Shown one piece after another: positions 1 through 5,267 of a stretch of DNA of 9,619 nucleotides (position 1 is the first letter of the stretch; the number at the start of each line of letters is the position of its first letter). Origin of the DNA: Chloroflexota bacterium (GTDB taxonomy: Bacteria; Chloroflexota; Dehalococcoidia; Dehalococcoidales; JAUYDJ01); the NCBI GenBank assembly GCA_030690025.1, contig JAUYDJ010000117.1, positions 1 to 9,619 of the forward strand, written 5' to 3'. Below the pieces are notes generated by a model that saw only the letters and a program-made list of their open reading frames with translations, was not told the DNA's origin and did no database searches. The position numbers and the translations under genes are program-made.

Positions 1-1307
1 GACGTGGGCGGCTTGGTGGCATCAATGAGCATCTTTGAGCCAACACGGTGGAAAGCGGTAATACCCGGCCTATCCATCCCCGGTGCCGAAATATCCAGAC
101 CATTTACGCGCACGCCGGGAATGACGACTACGTCGTCCTGGGGGTTGACCCTAGTGGTTATGGCCCAGGCCACATCCTGCGGGTCGTAAATATCAACATC
201 CTCATCTACAGCTACATTTATTTTCTGGTGGCTATAGACACTGGAGGCAACCGCCATCAGTACATGCTTGGCTTCACCGTAGAACCGGGGCGTCATTTGC
301 ACCACGGCGCCGAACATGCTATTGCCCCAGTAGCAGGAAATATCCTTGATATCGGCATAGCCGCCCACATTACGGATATCCTGGAGCAAAGCCGCCGCCA
401 TGGGCACGCTGCCATAAAGAATACCTTCGTTCGGTGGCGCGTGCTGCAACGTCTTATAGATGGCGTCATGGCGCATGGTTAAAGCCTTGTACATGACTAC
501 CGGGTTCTTACGTTCGGTAGCATAGTAGTTCTGGAACTCGGAGAAGGGGCCCTCTTCTTCCCTCACCCCGGGTAGAATTTCCCCCTCCAGAATTATCTCG
601 GCGTAAGCCGGCACCTCCATATCAATGGTCTCACATTTCACCAGCTCCACCGGCTCTTCCAGAAGCGAACCGGCTACTTCCAGTTCATCAAGGCCCAGCG
701 CGCCAGTGTAGGCAGCAGCAAAGTAATACATGGGATGGTGACCAATCATAATGGCTACCGGCATCGGCTTGTTCATGGCTTCGTATTTTTGATGAATCAC
801 CCAGGTATGGCGCTCAGTCAGCAGCAATATCCCGGTCTTATTGTCACCCTTCACCTGCAAGCGGTGGAAGGCCATATTCCGCCGGCCGGTATCCGGGTCC
901 TTGCTGATAACCAGGCCGGTAGTAATGAATGGCCCGGCGTCCTTCACGCCCTGCACGTGCACCGGCAGTTTGGTCAAACGGACATCTGCGCCCTTCTGAA
1001 CAACTTCCTTAACCGGGCCGGTCTTGACCAGCTTGCATGGCATCAAACCCTTGTCCAGCCGGCGCGCGAACTCACGGTTTACCTGGGACTTTTCGGTATT
1101 GAAGGCTAAAGCCACCTGCCGCATATTGCACGGTGCTGCACCAAGTACCTTCCAGCCCGGGCGCTCGGCTACCTTCTCCACCAGCACGGCCTTTTCCCTG
1201 GCCCAGCCAAAAATGCCGCCCAGTTCATCAAGGTTGGCCTTCTCTGTGTGCTGTAGCTCACCGGCATCATCAAGCTGCTTAATCCAGCTACGCATGTCTT
1301 TTGCCAT
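1..1307 (-). CDS. UbiD-family prFMN-dependent decarboxylase (C-terminus cut by window edge)
   Basis: Read on the minus strand from an ATG at 1307-1305, this gives 435 residues with no stop before the window edge. It is not visible as a closed frame because the end is missing; the family is usually about 450-500 residues, so only a short C-terminal piece is lost. The UbiD signature is clear. N144, H167 and probably E208 match the metal/prenylated-FMN phosphate ligands of the family. R149 (in FHRLQ) with E252 and E257 (in EGPFSE) matches the catalytic Arg-Glu-Glu set, with the spacing of the fungal ferulate decarboxylase. The family carries out reversible (de)carboxylation of aromatic or unsaturated acids with prFMN made by UbiX. 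No UbiX gene is in view. The start is supported by a purine-rich AGAGG about 7 nt upstream and a family-typical N-terminus. The substrate is unknown, and ubiquinone synthesis is not implied. Confidence 0.93.
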   Translation of the reverse strand, partial: MAKDMRSWIKQLDDAGELQHTEKANLDELGGIFGWAREKAVLVEKVAERPGWKVLGAAPCNMRQVALAFNTEKSQVNREFARRLDKGLMPCKLVKTGPVKEVVQKGADVRLTKLPVHVQGVKDAGPFITTGLVISKDPDTGRRNMAFHRLQVKGDNKTGILLLTERHTWVIHQKYEAMNKPMPVAIMIGHHPMYYFAAAYTGALGLDELEVAGSLLEEPVELVKCETIDMEVPAYAEIILEGEILPGVREEEGPFSEFQNYYATERKNPVVMYKALTMRHDAIYKTLQHAPPNEGILYGSVPMAAALLQDIRNVGGYADIKDISCYWGNSMFGAVVQMTPRFYGEAKHVLMAVASSVYSHQKINVAVDEDVDIYDPQDVAWAITTRVNPQDDVVVIPGVRVNGLDISAPGMDRPGITAFHRVGSKMLIDATKPPT

Positions 1308-1350
1308 CTAAAACCTCTCCCTCTATTGACAGCCCAAATTGAGCCTATTC

Positions 1351-1380
1351 ATGATACTAACTCGATTGCACTCCTGTCAA
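1351..1380 (-). promoter_or_regulatory. Predicted sigma70-like promoter of the UbiD-family gene
   Basis: On the minus strand there is a perfect -35 TTGACA (plus-strand TGTCAA, 1375-1380). It is followed by an 18-bp spacer and a -10 TATCAT (plus-strand ATGATA, 1351-1356), which matches the consensus at 5 of 6 positions. Transcription would begin near 1344, giving a leader of roughly 36 nt before the ATG at 1307. Confidence 0.55.
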
Positions 1381-1407
1381 TCTATCTGAACTAACTCATA
1401 TAGATTG
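1378..1407. promoter_or_regulatory. Operator-like inverted repeat beside the UbiD-gene promoter
   Basis: CAATCTAT (1378-1385) and ATAGATTG (1400-1407) are exact inverted copies with a 14-bp gap. Their centres are 22 bp apart, about two DNA turns, which suits a dimeric regulator. The left arm overlaps the predicted -35 box of the decarboxylase gene. A second exact inverted pair, ATTGACAG (1325-1332) and CTGTCAAT (1374-1381), brackets the same promoter. No regulator gene is adjacent, so the binding protein is unknown. Confidence 0.35.
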
Positions 1408-1517
1408 TCTCGTTTGCGTTGGGTCGATATGTCATTGCTCTTTCATAGCTTATCGGTGGCAACTAAACCCAGAACGGGACCTGGAACCAACGCGCCGTGC
1501 AAAGCATCCCACTTTAG

Positions 1518-1526
1518 TGCTATAAT
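1518..1526 (+). promoter_or_regulatory. Extended -10 promoter for the zinc-ribbon gene
   Basis: TGCTATAAT is a perfect extended -10 element (TGn followed by consensus TATAAT at 1521-1526). The -35 region about 17 bp upstream (TGCAAA, 1498-1503) is poor, which is normal for extended -10 promoters. A transcript would start near 1533, leaving about 105 nt of untranslated leader before the TTG start at 1638. Confidence 0.55.
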
Positions 1527-1590
1527 ACATTGATTGGTTCAAGTTTGGGTTATTTCATGCTTATGAATCCCAACGGATTTACGCAAGTAT

Positions 1591-1637
1591 TGGATGACCG
1601 TAACTTTAACTGAGATTTAATGAAAGGAGGTCATCCA
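1591..1637 (+). promoter_or_regulatory. Leader stem covering the zinc-ribbon gene's Shine-Dalgarno
   Basis: TGGATGACC (1591-1599) is the exact reverse complement of GGTCATCCA (1629-1637), giving 9 uninterrupted base pairs around a 29-nt loop. The right arm takes in the last two G of the AAAGGAGG ribosome-binding site (1623-1630) and the whole spacer up to the TTG start. After one T-T mismatch, A1589 and U1639 could also pair. When folded it should hinder initiation, so control by temperature or a bound protein is plausible but inferred. Confidence 0.45.
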
Positions 1638-1958
1638 TTGAGTTTTCAAGACAAGTCACTCCAGTGCTTCGATTGCGAGGCTACCTACGTCTTCAGCGCT
1701 CAGGAGCAAGAGGCTTTTCAGGCTAAGGGCCTTACCAATGCGCCCAAGCGTTGCCCGGCGTGCCGCGCCGCAAGGAAGGAACGCCAGAGCCAGACAACTG
1801 GTTATCGAAATACTGCCGCCACTTACAGCCCACGACGTCAAATGTTCCCCGCCAAATGTGCCCGCTGCGGCAAAGACACGCAGGTGCCGTTCGAGCCACG
1901 GGAGGGCCGGCCGGTATACTGCAGCGACTGCTACAGCGGCATTAGAGTAAGCCGGTAA
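1638..1958 (+). CDS. Small double zinc-ribbon protein (CxxC-x17-CxxC domain)
   Basis: This is a 106-residue protein with eight cysteines in two zinc ribbons. The first is C10-x2-C13-x25-C39-x2-C42, resembling the probable zinc-binding domain that usually begins with an SFQDK-like sequence. The second is C74-x2-C77-x17-C95-x2-C98, which fits the CxxC-x17-CxxC domain exactly. A basic linker (about residues 43-67, rich in Arg, Lys and Gln) joins them, which suggests nucleic-acid binding; the exact role is unknown. I chose the TTG at 1638 rather than the in-frame ATG at 1620. AGGAGG (1625-1630) lies 7 nt upstream of the TTG, the ATG would be read through that site, and the family begins at this SFQDK segment. 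It is followed by an RRM protein and a DEAD-box helicase on the same strand, so a role in RNA or ribosome metabolism is likely by context. Confidence 0.85.
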   Translation: MSFQDKSLQCFDCEATYVFSAQEQEAFQAKGLTNAPKRCPACRAARKERQSQTTGYRNTAATYSPRRQMFPAKCARCGKDTQVPFEPREGRPVYCSDCYSGIRVSR

Positions 1959-2118
1959 CACCGATTTCTTCCGCAAGATTCAGGCCGGGGTACCCGGTGT
2001 ATGGGTTATTCTTCCTGCCTCTTCGGTCACCTGCGGACAAAATGGCCCCGCAGACTGAGTGCCAGCCGGAGACCTGCCTTGAGAAGCCAACTGCTGTGAT
2101 GCACCACGATAACCGGAT

Positions 2119-2149
2119 AAGCGAGGAAACCCCGCTTTTCCAAAGGGGG
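2119..2149 (+). promoter_or_regulatory. Two mutually exclusive leader hairpins before the RRM gene
   Basis: Hairpin A pairs 2119-2126 with 2130-2137: seven pairs, one A-C mismatch and an AAA loop, followed by a short T run. Hairpin B pairs CCCC (2130-2133) with GGGG (2146-2149) and CTTT (2135-2138) with AAAG (2142-2145), with G2134 bulged and a TCC loop. Hairpin B buries the whole AAAGGGGG ribosome-binding site of the ATG at 2154, and hairpin A leaves it free. Both need 2130-2137, so only one can form at a time. This layout is typical of translational switches, but function is inferred. Confidence 0.4.
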
Positions 2150-2153
2150 CGCT

Positions 2154-2486
2154 ATGAATATCTACGTGGGTAATCTGGCACTTGAGATGACCGAGGATGA
2201 GCTGCGGCGAGAGTTCATTGTTTTCGGACTGGTGACATCGGTAAACATCATGAACGACAAGTACATCGGCAGCGGACAATCCAGAGGATATGGTTTTGTG
2301 GAAATGGTCTCCAAAGCTGAAGGCGAGGCTGCCGTTAGCCGCTTGCAGGGGAAAATACTGAACGGCCGGGCGATTGATGTTGTTGCCGCGCTGCCTCTTT
2401 CCGACAACGGACATGCCGGGTCGGTCCACGGTAGCCGAGACAGCCGGTTCGATGGGAAAAGGAGACAAAGAAGAACAATCAGCTAA
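2154..2486 (+). CDS. Single-RRM RNA-binding protein
   Basis: This is a 110-residue protein with one RNA recognition motif at about residues 2-78. RNP2 is IYVGNL (3-8) and RNP1 is RGYGFVEM (44-51), carrying the aromatic residues Y4, Y46 and F48 that stack on RNA bases. The tail (79-110) is Gly/Ser/Arg-rich and basic, as in cyanobacterial cold-induced Rbp proteins, although bacterial RRM proteins in general bind single-stranded RNA with loose specificity. The ATG at 2154 directly follows an AAAGGGGG site and starts the domain at the usual place. The 195 nt between it and the zinc-ribbon gene contain no supported gene and no clear terminator, so co-transcription is possible. The leader hairpins suggest controlled translation. 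A DEAD-box helicase follows 47 nt downstream. Confidence 0.92.
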   Translation: MNIYVGNLALEMTEDELRREFIVFGLVTSVNIMNDKYIGSGQSRGYGFVEMVSKAEGEAAVSRLQGKILNGRAIDVVAALPLSDNGHAGSVHGSRDSRFDGKRRQRRTIS

Positions 2487-2533
2487 GTTTTTTGCATACC
2501 AGACAATAATCTAATATTTTACTAAGGAGTTTA

Positions 2534-3739
2534 ATGAGTTTCCAAACCTTTAATTTTCATCCGAGCATCATGGCCGGTGTCCAGGCGCTCGGTTACGTTA
2601 CACCAACACCAATCCAGCTTAAAGCTATCCCACCAATTATGCAGGGCCGGGACGTAATTGGCCTCGCCCAGACCGGGACCGGCAAGACGGCCGCTTTTGT
2701 GTTACCCATCCTGCACCGTTTGCTGCCGGGACCGCGGGGCGTAGTCCGCGCTCTCATAGTCTCACCCACCCGCGAGCTGGCGGAACAGACCTGCGAGGCT
2801 ATCAACGAATTGGGCCGGCAGACCGGGCTGAGCAGCATTGCCATCTACGGCGGCATAAGCATGAGTCAACAGACTCAACGACTGCGCCGCGGCGTGGAAA
2901 TCGCCGTGGCCTGTCCCGGCCGTCTCCTCGACCACCTCTGGAAAGGCACCATAGAGCTTACCCATCTGGAGATTCTGGTCATCGATGAGGCGGACCGGAT
3001 GTTCGATATGGGCTTTCTGCCGGATGTCAGGAGTATTTTGAGCTGCCTGCTAAAGCCGCGGCAGACCCTGCTTTTCTCCGCCACCATGCCCGATGATATT
3101 CGGCGGCTGGTGCGGGAAATCCTGCACGACCCGGTCACGGTGCAAATCGGCCGTAGCGCCCCGGCGGCCACGGTCTCACATGCTCTGTACCCGGTCAAGC
3201 AGCATCTAAAAACTGCGCTGCTGATGGAGCTTCTACGCCATACGGATACGGAATCAGTGCTTGTCTTCACGCGCACCAAGCACCGCGCCGAGCGTGTCGC
3301 GCAGCAGCTGGAAAGAGCCGGCTATAATGCCACTTCGCTGCAGGGCGACCTGCCGCAACACCGGCGCCAGGCAGCGCTTGACGGCTTTCGCGATGGTTCG
3401 CTCAAAATCCTGGTGGCCACCGACATTGCCTCTCGCGGTATTGATGTCTTGCGTATTTCGCACGTCATCAACTACGATATGCCCGACAGTGCCGATGCCT
3501 ACACTCACCGCATCGGCCGCACGGGACGCGTTGACCAGACCGGCGATGCCTTCACCTTTGTGACCGCTGAAGACACGCCCATGGTACATGCCATCGAGCG
3601 CATTCTGAACGCGACACTGGAGCGCCGCACCCTGCAGGGCTTTGACTACGCGGCACTTCTGCCAAGCACGGAATCCCGTTTTCCGAGTAGACCAGGGCGA
3701 AGACCCGCCGGGCAAAGGATGCTCGCCCACCGCAGATAG
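2534..3739 (+). CDS. DEAD-box ATP-dependent RNA helicase, RhlE-like
   Basis: This is a 401-residue ATP-dependent RNA helicase with a complete set of motifs: Q motif (F5 to Q28), motif I AQTGTGKT (45-52), Ia PTREL (78-82), Ib CPGR (127-130, with Cys replacing the usual Thr), II DEAD (151-154), III SAT (182-184), IV around LVFTRTK (243-249), V ATDIASRGID (295-304) and VI HRIGRTGR (325-332). The C-terminal tail after about residue 370 is short and basic with no extra domain, which places it near the minimal RhlE/cold-shock helicases that unwind structured RNA in ribosome assembly and mRNA decay. The ATG at 2534 has AAGGAG 4 nt upstream. The 47-nt AT-rich gap after the RRM gene has no terminator, so the two are probably co-transcribed. 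A weak pairing of AAGG (2524-2527) with CCTT (2547-2550) could also cover this ribosome site. An intrinsic terminator follows at 3798-3829. Confidence 0.95.
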   Translation: MSFQTFNFHPSIMAGVQALGYVTPTPIQLKAIPPIMQGRDVIGLAQTGTGKTAAFVLPILHRLLPGPRGVVRALIVSPTRELAEQTCEAINELGRQTGLSSIAIYGGISMSQQTQRLRRGVEIAVACPGRLLDHLWKGTIELTHLEILVIDEADRMFDMGFLPDVRSILSCLLKPRQTLLFSATMPDDIRRLVREILHDPVTVQIGRSAPAATVSHALYPVKQHLKTALLMELLRHTDTESVLVFTRTKHRAERVAQQLERAGYNATSLQGDLPQHRRQAALDGFRDGSLKILVATDIASRGIDVLRISHVINYDMPDSADAYTHRIGRTGRVDQTGDAFTFVTAEDTPMVHAIERILNATLERRTLQGFDYAALLPSTESRFPSRPGRRPAGQRMLAHRR

Positions 3740-3797
3740 CTGGTATTCATATCCGCGAGAGAACCACATCTCCATCTCTCGATGGGAAGGATATTTT

Positions 3798-3829
3798 GAG
3801 AGAGAGGGCTTTCAGCCCCCTCTCTTTTT
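3798..3829 (+). terminator. Intrinsic terminator after the helicase gene
   Basis: AGAGAGGG (3801-3808) pairs with CCCTCTCT (3818-3825) around a short loop and is followed by a run of T (3825-3829). It lies 59 nt after the helicase stop and would end the RNA cassette transcript. An additional hairpin just upstream (CGAGAGA 3756-3762 with TCTCTCG 3775-3781) lacks a T run. Confidence 0.8.
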
Positions 3830-3848
3830 ATTCTCCCTGACCCCACAT

Positions 3849-3881
3849 AAAACAGTGCCCGAGATGAATATCTCGGGCACT
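3849..3881 (-). terminator. Intrinsic terminator after the FecR-domain gene
   Basis: AGTGCCCGAGAT (3854-3865) and ATCTCGGGCACT (3870-3881) form a perfect 12-bp stem with a GAAT loop. Read leftward, the stem is followed by one G and four T (plus-strand AAAA at 3849-3852). It therefore serves the minus-strand gene that stops at 3937 and faces the helicase terminator about 25 bp away. Confidence 0.8.
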
Positions 3882-3936
3882 TGCGAACCGGGCTGCTCAG
3901 TTTGTCCAGTGAAGCAGCATTTGCGTTTATTCAGGG

Positions 3937-5037
3937 CTAACGCTTACGCAGTATTATCAACGTCAGGACGACGACGAATAACAGCACACCCGTAAAGTAG
4001 GCGACCATCCACGCGTCATCTTTACTCACCCAGGAAAGTCTCTCCCGACCACCCGGCAGCTCCAGGTTACCGGGCGCCAGCACGGGCGAGGGTTCCCCGC
4101 CCCCGGTCTGCCCCTGCGGCCCCTCGACTTTTTTGTTGTCCCCGGCCGGCTCATTTGACTGCGTCTTTTCCGCAGATGTCCCTGCCGCCGCTAAGTTGCC
4201 GGACGGCCCCCCTGGCTGGCCTGGCGGCCCCTGAATCTCACTATAGCTCACTGCGACGGGTTCAGACGGTGGTGCGCCGGGCGCTACCGTGGTCTGCTGG
4301 CCGGCGGGCAGGTACACCTCTCTGCCTTCCGCACTCACACTGACCAGCCCTTCGATGGTCTGCACTTTTGTAGCGCCGGCTTCATCGACCGCAGTGATAA
4401 ATTGAGTGCCCCGCACCAGGGCGATGGCTGAGGGTGTTTGTATCTCATAACGTGAGGCGGGGTCGACCAGCTTCGTAACCCGGCTCCAGGTCTTGCCCAA
4501 CCACTGTTTCAATACTATGACAGCCGGCCGCTTCTCACCGTTGTACTCCAGTCTTTCAACCGAGATATCCGTCCCCGGCTCAAGTGTAATCGTGGTGCCG
4601 TTGAAAAAGGTGAGCAGCGCCTGTGAACTGGCATCAGTTCTGACCCGGCTGCCGGCTTCGAGCGTCATCCCATTCGTGGCGTCTTCCCACGTGGTCGAAC
4701 CCGGCGTTTGCACACTGGCGCCGCCAGTCAGGCTCAGCGTACAGCGGGAAGCCAGCGCCGGCGATGCTAAGGGCGAGGCGACCTCCGCCGTGGTGAAGAT
4801 GAAGACAAACTGTAACACCAGAATCAATGTAAGTGCCAGCGGGATAGCCAGCCTGGCCGGCCCGGCAAAGACGCTTTCCAGGCCTCCCCGGAGTATGCCG
4901 GATGCATGAGATGCGAACCCGGCAACATCGACTCCGGCCACTCTCTGGACCAGTCCTGATACGAAGGTCTCACGGTCACCCACAGCAACCCGGGTTTGTG
5001 TCTGGCCCTCTTTCTCTTTATGACGCGCCGTGAACAT
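3937..5037 (-). CDS. Membrane-anchored FecR-domain protein
   Basis: This is a 366-residue protein. Residues 1-61 are a polar N-terminus and 62-83 a hydrophobic membrane segment. A FecR-type beta domain at about 110-250 includes the AGSRVRTDASSQALL and NGTTITLEPGTDI segments and the VRGTQF segment typical of the family. Residues 252-330 are a low-complexity Pro/Gly/Ser/Thr/Glu-rich stalk with a short collagen-like GPPGQPGGP stretch. A second membrane helix (about 343-363) ends in RKR. The FecR domain most likely lies outside the membrane. FecR proteins classically sense a signal and control a partner ECF sigma factor, but the N-terminus shows no zinc-finger anti-sigma motif and no sigma gene is adjacent, so this may be a structural or binding protein using the domain. 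The ATG at 5037 has GGGAAGGTGA just upstream. No convincing promoter was found in the divergent gap. Confidence 0.85.
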   Translation of the reverse strand: MFTARHKEKEGQTQTRVAVGDRETFVSGLVQRVAGVDVAGFASHASGILRGGLESVFAGPARLAIPLALTLILVLQFVFIFTTAEVASPLASPALASRCTLSLTGGASVQTPGSTTWEDATNGMTLEAGSRVRTDASSQALLTFFNGTTITLEPGTDISVERLEYNGEKRPAVIVLKQWLGKTWSRVTKLVDPASRYEIQTPSAIALVRGTQFITAVDEAGATKVQTIEGLVSVSAEGREVYLPAGQQTTVAPGAPPSEPVAVSYSEIQGPPGQPGGPSGNLAAAGTSAEKTQSNEPAGDNKKVEGPQGQTGGGEPSPVLAPGNLELPGGRERLSWVSKDDAWMVAYFTGVLLFVVVLTLIILRKR

Positions 5038-5134
5038 AGCTTCACCTTCCCTCTATCTTGAACTCTGTGATGCGAGTTTTCCCCGGTTCAACTAACTTCA
5101 TAATGCCAGAGTGGGTATAAATGAGAGGTAAAAA

Positions 5135-5163
5135 TTGCTGAAAGGGGATAAATATTTTATAAA
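5135..5163 (+). promoter_or_regulatory. Candidate upstream promoter of the flavoprotein operon
   Basis: TTGCTG (5135-5140), a 17-bp spacer and TATAAA (5158-5163) lie in the AT-rich part of the gap between the divergent FecR and flavoprotein genes. The -10 is good (5 of 6) and the -35 weak (3 of 6). It would start transcription near 5170 and allow either of the two possible start codons of the flavoprotein. Confidence 0.3.
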
Positions 5164-5222
5164 CAACTTCTGCCACCAGTCTTCTGCGCGGTGACGGGAT
5201 TGTACCCAGACAGGCACAGCCG

Positions 5223-5252
5223 TTGACAAACCCCCGGGTTTTCATTAATAAT
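5223..5252 (+). promoter_or_regulatory. Candidate proximal promoter of the flavoprotein operon
   Basis: A perfect -35 TTGACA (5223-5228), an 18-bp spacer and AATAAT (5247-5252, 5 of 6) would start transcription near 5259. That is only about 9 nt before the GTG at 5268. The first three bases of the -35 are also the alternative TTG start codon, so if this promoter is used its transcript cannot use that TTG. Confidence 0.35.
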
Positions 5253-5267
5253 AGGCGCAAGCTAACA

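Larger units (their letters stand above)
1308..1637. other. Divergent intergenic region between UbiD gene and RNA cassette
   Basis: No coding frame is supported here. The region holds the leftward promoter and inverted repeats of the decarboxylase gene, the rightward extended -10 promoter at 1518-1526, and a leader of about 105 nt for the zinc-ribbon gene. That leader contains two hairpins: an imperfect one at 1545-1573 (TTGGG/CCCAA and TTCAT/ATGAA arms) and the Shine-Dalgarno-covering stem at 1591-1637. The stretch around 1410-1515 shows nothing recognisable. Confidence 0.6.

Noticed and set aside
48..1311. Several plus-strand open frames of 95-144 codons
   Set aside because: They lie opposite the clearly conserved UbiD-family gene, lack domain features and are shadows of it.
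1620..1637. ATG at 1620 as the start of the zinc-ribbon gene
   Set aside because: It would translate through the AGGAGG ribosome site, has no good site of its own, and adds residues not typical of the family. The TTG at 1638 fits better.
2000..2098. 32-codon frame between the zinc-ribbon and RRM genes
   Set aside because: It has no ribosome site and no recognisable features, so it is likely chance.
1980..2468. Minus-strand 162-codon frame
   Set aside because: It lies antisense to the RRM gene, with no recognisable domain and no ribosome site.
2492..2520. Separate promoter in the gap before the helicase gene
   Set aside because: TTGCAT and TATTTT at 17-bp spacing are weak, and AT-rich gaps often give such matches.
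4020..4060. LPGG near the FecR protein's C-terminus as a sortase-type sorting signal
   Set aside because: It is not LPxTG, and the gap to the membrane helix is longer than in normal sorting signals. No sortase is in view.
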